A DNA stretch of 64,000 nt from positions 1-64,000 of the forward strand of contig JBGANR010000014.1 of assembly GCA_044222225.1 (NCBI GenBank). The letters are read 5' to 3'. Positions 8,927 through 17,315 of this stretch are shown here, piece by piece. The first letter of the stretch is position 1. Every line of letters begins with the position of its first letter. Under the pieces are notes generated by a model, which worked only from the letters and a program-made list of their open reading frames with translations, did not search any database and was not told where the DNA came from. The position numbers and the translations under genes are program-made. The DNA comes from JBGANR01 sp044222225 (GTDB taxonomy: Bacteria > Actinomycetota > Actinomycetes > Mycobacteriales > Mycobacteriaceae).

Positions 8927-8936
8927 TCTGTGTCAA
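8920..8936. promoter_or_regulatory. palindromic operator at the tetR/oxidase divergent start
   Basis: TTGACA-TTCTG-TGTCAA is a perfect 6-bp inverted repeat (7 of 8 if extended one arm base pair further), overlapping the tetR start codon (8926) and 11 bp before the oxidase ATG (8947). The size fits a TetR-type operator. The left arm also reads as a consensus -35 box for the rightward gene. Confidence 0.6.
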
Positions 8937-8946
8937 ACTGTAACGC

Positions 8947-10563
8947 ATGACCTCCTTCCCCCGCACCGACCTGCAGCCACCCGCGATGCGCTGGGGCGCG
9001 TGGGGCGACCCGGACAAGGCCGCCCCGCTGTCCGACGGCGTCGCCGGGCTGCTCTCCCAGGCGCTCGGCATCGTCGGCCTCGGCGCACCCATCGCCGACC
9101 CGGCCACGATCGACGTCCCGGCGAGCCGGCTGACGGCCGACGACCTCGCCGCCCTGACGGAGATCGCCGGCGCCGTCACCACCTCGGCCGCCGATCGGCT
9201 CGCTCACGGCGGCGGCACCTCGACGACGGATCTGCTGCGCCGCCGCGCGGGCCTCACCGGCGAGCGCTATCCCGACGCCGTCGTCGCCCCCGCCGACGCC
9301 GCCCAGACCGCCGACGTCATCGCGTTCTGCTCTCGCGCCGGCATCGCGATCGTCCCGTTCGGCGGCGGCACCGGCGTCGTCGGCGGCAACGAGCCGGACG
9401 CGGGCACCCACCGGGCCGTCATCGTCGTCGACACCCGGGAGATGGCCGGGCTGCGCGAGTTCGACGCGATCTCCGGCCTGGCGACGTTCGGCGCCGGCAC
9501 GTTCGGTCCGGCCGCCGAGGCCGCGCTCGCCGAACACGGCTTCACGCTCGGACACTTCCCGCAGAGCTACGAGTACGCCACGCTCGGCGGGTTCGCCGCC
9601 GCGCGCTCGGCCGGCCAGGCGTCGTTCGGTTACGGCCGGTTCGAGGACATGGTGCTGCGGCTCGTCGTCGCCACCGGCCGCGGACTGCTCACTCTCGGCC
9701 GCGCCGCCCGCGCCGCCGACGGCCCCGACCTGCGGCAACTCGTCCTCGGCTCGGAAGGCGCCTTCGGCATCGTCTGCGAGGTGACGGTGCGGGTGCGGCC
9801 GATCCCGGCGACGACGCGGCACCTCGCCTGGCGCTTCCCCGATTTCGCCGCCGGCGCCGCCGCGCTGCGCACCGTGGCGCAGCGCGGGCTCAACGCGACG
9901 GTGCTGCGACTCTCCGACGAGATGGAGACGGGCCTCAACCTGGCGATGGGCAAGAAGGTCGGCGACGCGCAGGTCGCGGGCGGCGCGCTGGCCATCGCGA
10001 CCTTCGAGGGCACCGCGGCCGAAGCCGAGGCGCATGCCGGGCTCGTCGCCGCGGTCGCCGAGGCCGGCGGCGGTGTGCCGCTCGGCCCCGAGCCCGCCGA
10101 GCACTGGCAGGACGGCCGCTTCTCGGCGCCGTATCTCCGGGATTCGCTGCTCGACGCCGGCGGCGGCTGCGAGACCCTGGAGACCGCCACGACCTGGGCG
10201 AACCTCGCCACCGCCAAGCAGCGCATCACCGAGGCCATCGTCGCCGCGGCGGCCGCGACGGGTACCGGAGCCGTCGTCATGTGCCACATCAGTCACGTCT
10301 ATCCCGCCGGGGCGTCGCTGTACTTCACGGTCGTCTACAAGATGGCAGGCGATCCCGTCGCCCAGTGGGCGTCGATCAAGCGCGCCGCCAACGACGCGAT
10401 CGCGGCGTCCGGAGCCGTCGTCTCGCACCATCACGGCGTCGGCACCGACCATCGCGACTGGCTGGCCGCCGACATCGGCGAGGCCGGCGTCGAGCTGCTC
10501 GCCGCCGTCAAGGCGCATCTCGACCCGGCGGGCGTGCTCAATCCCGGGACGCTGCTCCCATGA
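8947..10563 (+). CDS. FAD-binding oxidase, alkyl-dihydroxyacetonephosphate synthase-like
   Basis: A 538-aa flavoprotein of the VAO/PCMH family. It has the FAD-binding PDAVVAPADAAQ and PFGGGTGVVGG motifs (about residue 137), LGSEGAFGIVCEV, and the C-terminal HHHGVGTDH motif typical of alkylglycerone-phosphate synthase relatives such as Rv2251. Whether it makes ether lipids or oxidises another hydroxy acid cannot be decided from sequence. It is coupled to the kinase gene downstream by an ATGA overlap. There is no RBS in the 20-bp upstream gap, so a leaderless mRNA is possible. Confidence 0.85.
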   Translation: MTSFPRTDLQPPAMRWGAWGDPDKAAPLSDGVAGLLSQALGIVGLGAPIADPATIDVPASRLTADDLAALTEIAGAVTTSAADRLAHGGGTSTTDLLRRRAGLTGERYPDAVVAPADAAQTADVIAFCSRAGIAIVPFGGGTGVVGGNEPDAGTHRAVIVVDTREMAGLREFDAISGLATFGAGTFGPAAEAALAEHGFTLGHFPQSYEYATLGGFAAARSAGQASFGYGRFEDMVLRLVVATGRGLLTLGRAARAADGPDLRQLVLGSEGAFGIVCEVTVRVRPIPATTRHLAWRFPDFAAGAAALRTVAQRGLNATVLRLSDEMETGLNLAMGKKVGDAQVAGGALAIATFEGTAAEAEAHAGLVAAVAEAGGGVPLGPEPAEHWQDGRFSAPYLRDSLLDAGGGCETLETATTWANLATAKQRITEAIVAAAAATGTGAVVMCHISHVYPAGASLYFTVVYKMAGDPVAQWASIKRAANDAIAASGAVVSHHHGVGTDHRDWLAADIGEAGVELLAAVKAHLDPAGVLNPGTLLP

Positions 10564-11459
10564 CCCGCGCGATCGTCGCCCTGCTCAACCCCACGGCCGG
10601 CCGCGGCCGGGGCCGGCGTCAGGCCGACGCCGGGCTCGACACCCTGCGCGGCGCGGGACTCACCGTGCTGGAGATCCGGGCCGACTCCGCCGCCGCGGCG
10701 CTGGCGATGGCCACCGAGGCGGTCGCGGCCGGCCGGTGCGCCGGACTCGTCGCCGTCGGCGGGGACGGCACGCTTTCGCTCGCCGTCGCCGCCGCCCGCG
10801 GCAGCGACGTGCCCGTCGGCCTCATCCCGTCCGGCACGGGCAACGACTTCGCGACCGTCCTCGGCATCCCCGACGACCCCGTGGCCGCCGCGCACATCGT
10901 CGCGGCCGGACACACGCGCCGCATCGACGTCGCGGTCGCCGTCGACGCGGCCGGCGTCGAGCATCCCTTCGTCACCGTGCTCGCCACCGGTTTCGACGCC
11001 GCCGTCAACGCCCGGGCCAACGCTCTGACCTGGCCGAAGGGCAGCGCGCGGTACACGGTCGCGGCGCTCGCCGAGATGGCGACGATGACGCCGTGGCGCT
11101 ATCGCATGACGTTCGACGGCAAGCCGCTCGACACCGACGCCGCACTCGTGGCCGTCGGCAACGGCGCCACCTACGGCGGCGGCATGCGGGTCTGTCCCGA
11201 CGCCGACGTCGCCGACGGCCTGCTCGACGCGACGATCGTCTCCGTCGGCACAAAGGTGAAACTGCTCGGCTTCTTCCCCCGCGTGTTCTCCGGCAGCCAC
11301 ACCCGTCTGCCCGAGGTGACGACGCGCCGCGCCCGCGAGATCACGCTCGCCGCCGACCGAACGGCCCTGGCCTACGCCGACGGCGATCCCATCGGCGAGC
11401 TGCCGCTCACCGTGCGTGTCGAACCGGGCGCGGTGCGGTGCTTCACACCTGCCGACTGA
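10560..11459 (+). CDS. diacylglycerol/lipid kinase
   Basis: A 299-aa soluble lipid kinase of the DAGK catalytic family, phosphorylating diacylglycerol or a related lipid with ATP. Motifs are LNPTAGRGRGRR (9-20), the nucleotide-binding GGDGTLSLAV (66-75) and PSGTGNDFA (91-99). It is the positional equivalent of Rv2252, a kinase linked to phosphatidylinositol mannoside synthesis in mycobacteria. The ATG overlaps the stop of the upstream oxidase (ATGA), indicating an operon. Confidence 0.9.
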   Translation: MTRAIVALLNPTAGRGRGRRQADAGLDTLRGAGLTVLEIRADSAAAALAMATEAVAAGRCAGLVAVGGDGTLSLAVAAARGSDVPVGLIPSGTGNDFATVLGIPDDPVAAAHIVAAGHTRRIDVAVAVDAAGVEHPFVTVLATGFDAAVNARANALTWPKGSARYTVAALAEMATMTPWRYRMTFDGKPLDTDAALVAVGNGATYGGGMRVCPDADVADGLLDATIVSVGTKVKLLGFFPRVFSGSHTRLPEVTTRRAREITLAADRTALAYADGDPIGELPLTVRVEPGAVRCFTPAD

Positions 11460-11685
11460 CCGTTATACCTGTTCAGCGGAGATACAGGTCGGCCGTCGAC
11501 CCATCCGCCGCAGGCCCGGCGCGATGTCTGATTCTGATACCGGCCGGTACCTGTTCCCATACGGGGGTTGCCGACGCATATATCCACGTCCGCCCTCTCA
11601 GCGACAGATACCGGTCAGTCACCTTCGACACCTCTGAGATTCACGCCGGGCCGACGCCCGGTCAGGACGTTTCGAGCGGTTCGGC

Positions 11686-13128
11686 TCAGCCGTTCCGCTC
11701 AGCCCACCAGCGCTTGAGCTCGACCTCGGCCTCATCGCGATCGAGCGGGCCGCGGTCCAGGCGCAGTTCTTTGAGGAACCGCCACGCCTGGCCGACCTGC
11801 GGGCCCGGCGGCAGCCCGAGCAGTTCCATGATCGCGTTGCCGTCGAGGTCCGGACGCACCTTGGCGAGGTCCTCCTTCGCCGCGATCTCGTCGATCCGCC
11901 GCTCGAGCCCGTCGTAGGTGCGCTGCAGCCGCTGCGCGCGTCGCCGATTTCGGGTGGTGCAGTCGGCGCGGACCAGCTTGTGCAGCCGGGTGAGCAGGTC
12001 GCCCGCGTCGTGCACGTAGCGGCGGACGGCCGAGTCCGTCCACGCGCCGTCCCCGTAGCCGTGGAACCGCAGGTGCAGGAAGACAAGCCGCGAGACGTCT
12101 TCGATGACGGCCGTCGGGTACTTGAGCGCGCGCATCCGCTTGCGCACCATCTTCGCGCCGACCACCTCATGGTGGTGGAAGCTGACGCCGCCGCCCGGCT
12201 CGAATCGCCTGGTCGCGGGCTTGCCGATGTCGTGCAGCAGCGCCGCCCAGCGCAGCACGAGGTCGGCCTCGCCGTTCTCGAGGTCGATCGCCTGCCGCAG
12301 CACCGTCAGCGAATGCTCGTAGACGTCCTTGTGCTGGTGGTGCTCGTCCATCGTCAGCTTGAGCCCCGGCAACTCCGGCATGATCCGTTCGGCGAGACCC
12401 GTGTCGCAGAGCACGGCGAGCCCGGCCTCGGGGTTCGGGGCGAGGATGAGCTTGTCGAGCTCGGCGCGCACGCGCTCGACCGTGATCCGGTCGAGCTGCC
12501 CCGCCATCTCCGTGATCGCCTGCGTGACACGCGGCGCAAGGTCGAAGTCGAGCTGCGCGACGAAACGGGCCGCGCGCAGCATGCGCAGGGGATCGTCGTT
12601 GAAGGAGTCCTCCGGCGCACCCGGGGTGTCGAGGACGCCCGTCAGCAGATCGGACATGCCGTCCTGTGGATCGAGGAACTCCTGCGCCCCGTCCGCACCG
12701 AGCCGCACCGCCATGGCGTTGACCCGGAAATCGCGCCGGACGAGATCGCCCTCGAGCGTGTCGCCGAACGTCACCTCGGGGTTGCGGCCGATCCGGTCGT
12801 AGGAATCGGCGCGGAAAGTCGTGATGTCGAGCCGGTCGTCGCCCTTGGCCGCGGCGATCGTGCCGAAGGCGATGCCGGTGTCCCAGATCGCGTCCGCCCA
12901 GCCGGAGAGGATGCCGGCGATGTCGCGCGGACGCGCGTCGGTGGTGAAGTCGAGATCGTCGCCGAGACGTCCCAGAACGGCGTCACGCACCGAGCCGCCG
13001 ACGAGGTACAGCGTGAAGCCGGCCGCGTCGAACCGGCCGGCCAACTCGGTGAGCACATCCTCGCGGGTACGCAGCGACGCCTGGGCGCCGGCCAAGAGCC
13101 GGGCCCGCCGCTCACCGTCGCCGTTCAC
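11686..13128 (-). CDS. pcnA: CCA tRNA nucleotidyltransferase
   Basis: A 480-aa class II nucleotidyltransferase that adds or repairs the 3'-CCA of tRNAs. The head domain shows LVGGSVRDAVLG and GDDLDFTTDARP (metal-binding DxD), then RRDFRVNAMA, the RMLRAARFVAQLDF motif, and a C-terminal HD domain (LLHDIGKPATRRF). This is the Rv3907c position at the start of the conserved block leading to the origin. It is divergent from the NUDIX gene. The 226-bp gap to the lipid kinase on its 3' side holds no gene. Confidence 0.93.
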   Translation of the reverse strand: MNGDGERRARLLAGAQASLRTREDVLTELAGRFDAAGFTLYLVGGSVRDAVLGRLGDDLDFTTDARPRDIAGILSGWADAIWDTGIAFGTIAAAKGDDRLDITTFRADSYDRIGRNPEVTFGDTLEGDLVRRDFRVNAMAVRLGADGAQEFLDPQDGMSDLLTGVLDTPGAPEDSFNDDPLRMLRAARFVAQLDFDLAPRVTQAITEMAGQLDRITVERVRAELDKLILAPNPEAGLAVLCDTGLAERIMPELPGLKLTMDEHHQHKDVYEHSLTVLRQAIDLENGEADLVLRWAALLHDIGKPATRRFEPGGGVSFHHHEVVGAKMVRKRMRALKYPTAVIEDVSRLVFLHLRFHGYGDGAWTDSAVRRYVHDAGDLLTRLHKLVRADCTTRNRRRAQRLQRTYDGLERRIDEIAAKEDLAKVRPDLDGNAIMELLGLPPGPQVGQAWRFLKELRLDRGPLDRDEAEVELKRWWAERNG

Positions 13129-13150
13129 GGAGGCAGAGTATATCTACGCC

Positions 13151-13159
13151 TTATCCACA
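13151..13159 (+). promoter_or_regulatory. consensus DnaA box in the pcnA-mutT4 gap
   Basis: TTATCCACA, an exact DnaA-box consensus, lies about 30 kb from oriC in the 127-bp divergent intergenic region. Whether DnaA regulates these genes is inference. Confidence 0.45.
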
Positions 13160-13242
13160 GCCGATCGGCGCCGCGTCCGCGGCCGCGCCGCGCGAGATGA
13201 GCGAGTGCGTGGCACATGACCGGCCGGGCGTTCCGGACCCGA

Positions 13243-13248
13243 TAGCAT
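13243..13248 (+). promoter_or_regulatory. candidate -10 element of a leaderless mutT4 mRNA
   Basis: TAGCAT fits TANNNT and ends 7 bp before the ATG at 13256. No RBS precedes that ATG, which is the pattern of actinobacterial leaderless genes. No convincing -35 was found. Confidence 0.4.
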
Positions 13249-13255
13249 CGGTTGA

Positions 13256-14485
13256 ATGTCCTCCGCCGAACCCGCCGACGCGCCGGGCCGTTCGGGTCAC
13301 CGACCCCGGCCGCGTCGTCGCCATCGCCGCGGGCGCGGCGGGCGGGGCACGAGGACCCATTCCGACGCCGTCCATCCCGGCCAGACGGCCGTCGTGGCAC
13401 CGTCGCACCCGGCTGTCGTCGACCGGGTGACGGTCGCCGACGCCGCCGGGCCGCAGCAGGCGACCCCGCGACCGGGCCCGCGGCCCGGGCCGTCGAGAGT
13501 GCAGCCGCAGCGGGCAGCGACTCAGCCGGACGCCGCCGTCTCAGGCGCCACCGTGAACGGGACGCCGTCGCCGAGCACCGTCTCGGCGATGCGGCCCGCC
13601 GCCGGCGTGAAGCCGACGCGCGTCAAAACCGCGAAGGAGGACAAGCAGAAGTCGGCCAAGAAATCGGAGAAGGCGAAGGCGAAGAAGGGCAAGGCCGACA
13701 AGGACCGGCCGGAGAAGACGGACAAGGCCAAGGGGGAGAAGCCCCGGCTGCGTCCGGCCAAGCCGTCTGACCTCGATCAGTCCCGGCCCCGCGGCAAGAC
13801 GCCGCGGCTGCGGACGGTGCGCGAGACGTCGGCCGGCGGCCTCGTCATCGACGGTCTGCCCGGGCCGCGCGAACGGCAGCGAGCGGCGCTCATCGGACGC
13901 GTCGACCGCCGCGGCCGAATGATGTGGAGCCTCCCGAAGGGGCACATCGAGACCGGCGAGACCGCCGAGCAGACGGCGATGCGCGAGGTCGAGGAGGAGA
14001 CGGGCGTCTCCGGCCGCATCGTCGCGCCACTCGGCAAGATCGACTACTGGTTCGTCAGCGACGGCCGGCGGATCCACAAGACGGTGCACCACTACCTCCT
14101 GCGCTGGATCGCCGGCGAGTTGTCGGCCGAGGACTACGAGGTCAGCGAGGTCGCCTGGGTGCCGCTCGCCGAGCTTGCGACGCGTCTGACCTACTCGGAC
14201 GAGCGCCGGCTCGCCCGGATCGCCGAGCGCGTCATCGCCGATCTCGCCGACGATCCGGACCGCCTCGCCCTGTCCGAGGCTGAGAACGACCGCACCGAGC
14301 CGAACGAGTACGAGAAGGCCGCCGCGGCGCGCAACAGCAAGCGGACGACGGTCGCCGCGACCGCCCTGCGCGCCCGCCGGCCCGCTCGCCGACGCGGTCG
14401 ACGCGGCCGCGGACCCTGGCGGACCCGCGCGGCGGGCGGCGAGAATCCGGGCGGCGACGCTTCGGGGGAGGCGACGGCGACATGA
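13256..14485 (+). CDS. mutT4: NUDIX hydrolase (MutT4-like) with charged extension
   Basis: A 409-aa NUDIX pyrophosphohydrolase in the Rv3908 position. The C-terminal half carries the NUDIX box GHIETGETAEQTAMREVEEETGV-like signature at about 228-250 (G-x5-E-x7-REVxEEtG pattern). Residues 1-185 are low complexity: Arg/Gly-rich, then a Lys/Glu-rich stretch (about 120-165), probably disordered. The C-terminus is again Arg/Gly-rich. Mycobacterial MutT4 is much shorter, so both tails are expansions. The start has a leaderless-type promoter. Confidence 0.82.
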   Translation: MSSAEPADAPGRSGHRPRPRRRHRRGRGGRGTRTHSDAVHPGQTAVVAPSHPAVVDRVTVADAAGPQQATPRPGPRPGPSRVQPQRAATQPDAAVSGATVNGTPSPSTVSAMRPAAGVKPTRVKTAKEDKQKSAKKSEKAKAKKGKADKDRPEKTDKAKGEKPRLRPAKPSDLDQSRPRGKTPRLRTVRETSAGGLVIDGLPGPRERQRAALIGRVDRRGRMMWSLPKGHIETGETAEQTAMREVEEETGVSGRIVAPLGKIDYWFVSDGRRIHKTVHHYLLRWIAGELSAEDYEVSEVAWVPLAELATRLTYSDERRLARIAERVIADLADDPDRLALSEAENDRTEPNEYEKAAAARNSKRTTVAATALRARRPARRRGRRGRGPWRTRAAGGENPGGDASGEATAT

Positions 14486-14531
14486 CGCCCGCGGCCCGGC
14501 CGGACCGCGCCGCGGTGCCCAGGCGACGCCG

Positions 14532-17315
14532 GTGACGCGGACCGTGCGACGGCTGGCGTGCCTCGTCGCGGCCGTCGCGGTGCTCGGCGCCGGCATCTCG
14601 TTTCCCGGCGCCGGTACAGAGGCGATCGCGCACGCCGCACCGGGTGCGGCGCAGAGCCGCAACGCGCCGACCTTCCTGGAACTCTCGCTCGACTCCGTCG
14701 AACCACCGGTCACCACCACGACGTCGCCGAATCAGCTCACCGTCACCGGAACCGTCCGCAACGTCGGCGACCGGACGGTGAGCGACGTCATCGTGCGGCT
14801 GCAGCGCGGGCCGCGGGCCGACGGGCCGTCCGATCCGGTGCTCGCGCTCGGCCAGGATCCCGCGCAGTTCGACGTCGCCGGGCCCTGGGCGCGCGTCGCC
14901 GCCGCGATCGAACCGGGCGGCACCACCACGTTCTCGGCGACCGTCCCGCTGGCCGGCGGCGGTCTGAACCTCGATCGGCCGGGCGTCTACCCGCTGCTCG
15001 TCAACGTCAACGGCACCCCCGCCGACGGCGGCCCCGCCAGGTTGGCCGAGAGCCGCACGCTGCTGCCCGTCGCCGGCCTGCCCGCCGACCCGGCACGCGT
15101 CGGCAAGCCCGCGGGCGGGGAGGACCCGGCGCCGTCGGCCGCCGACGGCTCCGTGCCGCCGAACACCACCGATCCCGCGCGACTGACGCTGCTGTGGCCG
15201 ATCTCGTCGGCTCCGCACGTGGCGCTCGGCGTTCCCGACGGCCCGGGCCCGGACCTGCGACTCGCCGACGACACGCTGGCGGCCGAGCTCGCGCCGGAGG
15301 GTCGGCTCAGCCGGCTCGTCACCGGGCTGGAGACGATCCTCGACCGCGGCGCCGAACCGCGGCTGCGGGCCGCGACGTGCGTCGCCGTCGATCCGGCGCT
15401 GCTGTCGACGGTCGCGGCGATGACCGACGGCTACACCGTGGCCGAGAACCCGTCCGACCCCGGCTCGGCGACGCGTCCCGGCGCCGGTGCCAAGGACGCG
15501 GCGACGTGGCTCGACCGGCTCCGCCGGGCCGCCGCCCAGACCTGCGTCACGCCGCTGCCGTACGCCGGCGCCGATCTCGACGCGGCCGCGCGCGTCGGCG
15601 ACGGACGGTTGTCGGCGCGGGCCGTCGCCGACGCCGGGACGGTCGACTCGATCCTCCGGACCAGGTCGGTGACGGGGCTCGCCCTGCCGACGACCGGCGC
15701 CCTGCAGGGGCGGTCCGCCGACCTGCTGACCGACGGGACGCCCGCGGCGCTCATCGCCGCGTCGACCGTCGAGACCACGGCCGGTACCGGCGGTTTCGTC
15801 GGTCTCGGGAGCAGGGGAGCGGCCCTCACCGACCCGAACCTCACGACGGCTCTCGCGGCGCTCGGCGACGACCCGTTGATCCCGGCCTTCGCCGACCGGG
15901 CCACGACGCTCGATCCGGGCACCGAATCCCCGGGCTCCCGGCGGCAGCGCGCGCTCGGCGCCCTGCTGTTGACGCCCCTGCAGCCGTCCCGGTGGACCGC
16001 CTTCGACGGCGGTGCGGCCGACCCGCTGAGCACCCGGCTCGGCCGCACGCAGATCATCGCGCCGCCGGCCCGGTGGTCGCCGACGGTCGCCGACATCGAC
16101 CGGCTGCTCGACGCGACCGTCCTCACATTGCGCACCGATCTCGCCGTGCCCGCGCCGTACGCCGACGTCGTGGCCGCGGCCAAGGGCGCCGCGCTCCGGC
16201 CCGCCGACGCCGCGACGCGGACGCCCGTCGGCTCGCGACTCACCGGTTTCGCGGCGTCGACGGTCTCGGCCGCATCCCGCGATCTGCAGCGCACCGACGA
16301 ACTCGCCGAGCTCTTCATCGAGGTTCCGGACGCGACCGTCCGCGCGAGCACCTACCTCGATCCGCTACGCACCGATGTTCTGCGCGTCCTCACCGCTGGC
16401 GCGACGCGTCAGGCCGCGGATGCCGGGCTCGCGACGTCCGGACGCGGCATCGGCCGGCTGACCGACGCCATCCGCCTGCTCAATCCGGCGGGGGAGTACA
16501 CGCTCGCCTCGGACCGCAGCCCCCTGCTCCTCGTGGCGCGCAACGACCTGCCGCTGGCCGTCCGCGTCCGCGTCACCGTGTCGGCGGGGCCCGGGCTCAA
16601 CATCGGCGAGGTCGAACCCGTCGAGCTGCCGCCGCGCGGTACCCGGCAGATCCAGGTGCCGGCGCGCGCGCATTCGACCGGCACCGTCCGGCTGTCGGTG
16701 GGGCTGGCCACCGATTCGGGGACCCCCCTCGGGCAGCCGATCACCGTGTCGGTGCGCTCCAACGCCTACGGAAAACCGCTGTTCATCGCGACGATGTGCG
16801 CGGCGGCGCTGCTCGTCCTCCTCGCTGGCCGGCGGCTCTGGCACCGGTTCAAGGGACGTCCGGACCCGGCCGACGCCGACCGTCCCGAACCTGGCGCGCG
16901 CGACCGGCTGCTCGCCGACAGCCTGGCCGCGCATCAGGTTCCGCCGCACCGTACCGATCGGCCGAGGATCCGGGATCTGCTCGAACTGTCGGGCGACGGG
17001 GCGACGGGGCGAGCGTCAGCCGGGTCGGCGCGGGCGCCGGGCGGTTCGGCACGGGCGTCGGCCGGGTCGGCGCGGGCGCCGGGCGGGTCGGCGCGGCCGT
17101 CGGCCGGGTCGGCGCGGCCGTCGGCGAGGGACGTGCTGGAGAAGAGCGCGGCGAGCGATCGGCCGGGCGCGACCACCGGTTCCGAGGCGGCCGAGCCGGA
17201 CTCCGCTTCTGCGCCGCCTGATTCGGCTATCACTGACCACGAGCCCGCGCCTACCCGGCGTGCGGCGGAACCCGCGCCTACCAGGCTCGGTCACGACGAG
17301 GAGGACGACGGATGA
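14532..17315 (+). CDS. DUF6049 family secreted/membrane protein (Rv3909-like)
   Basis: A 927-aa cell-envelope protein equivalent in position to Rv3909; function unknown, but linked by context to peptidoglycan synthesis next to murJ. It has an N-terminal signal sequence (about 1-38), a large extracellular region, one C-terminal membrane helix (about 750-770, FIATMCAAALLVLLAG) and a cytoplasmic tail. The tail contains tandem SARAPGGSARASAG-type repeats (DNA at about 17010-17130). The GTG at 14532 is chosen because it gives the signal peptide. Its stop overlaps the next ATG (ATGA). Confidence 0.82.
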   Translation: MTRTVRRLACLVAAVAVLGAGISFPGAGTEAIAHAAPGAAQSRNAPTFLELSLDSVEPPVTTTTSPNQLTVTGTVRNVGDRTVSDVIVRLQRGPRADGPSDPVLALGQDPAQFDVAGPWARVAAAIEPGGTTTFSATVPLAGGGLNLDRPGVYPLLVNVNGTPADGGPARLAESRTLLPVAGLPADPARVGKPAGGEDPAPSAADGSVPPNTTDPARLTLLWPISSAPHVALGVPDGPGPDLRLADDTLAAELAPEGRLSRLVTGLETILDRGAEPRLRAATCVAVDPALLSTVAAMTDGYTVAENPSDPGSATRPGAGAKDAATWLDRLRRAAAQTCVTPLPYAGADLDAAARVGDGRLSARAVADAGTVDSILRTRSVTGLALPTTGALQGRSADLLTDGTPAALIAASTVETTAGTGGFVGLGSRGAALTDPNLTTALAALGDDPLIPAFADRATTLDPGTESPGSRRQRALGALLLTPLQPSRWTAFDGGAADPLSTRLGRTQIIAPPARWSPTVADIDRLLDATVLTLRTDLAVPAPYADVVAAAKGAALRPADAATRTPVGSRLTGFAASTVSAASRDLQRTDELAELFIEVPDATVRASTYLDPLRTDVLRVLTAGATRQAADAGLATSGRGIGRLTDAIRLLNPAGEYTLASDRSPLLLVARNDLPLAVRVRVTVSAGPGLNIGEVEPVELPPRGTRQIQVPARAHSTGTVRLSVGLATDSGTPLGQPITVSVRSNAYGKPLFIATMCAAALLVLLAGRRLWHRFKGRPDPADADRPEPGARDRLLADSLAAHQVPPHRTDRPRIRDLLELSGDGATGRASAGSARAPGGSARASAGSARAPGGSARPSAGSARPSARDVLEKSAASDRPGATTGSEAAEPDSASAPPDSAITDHEPAPTRRAAEPAPTRLGHDEEDDG

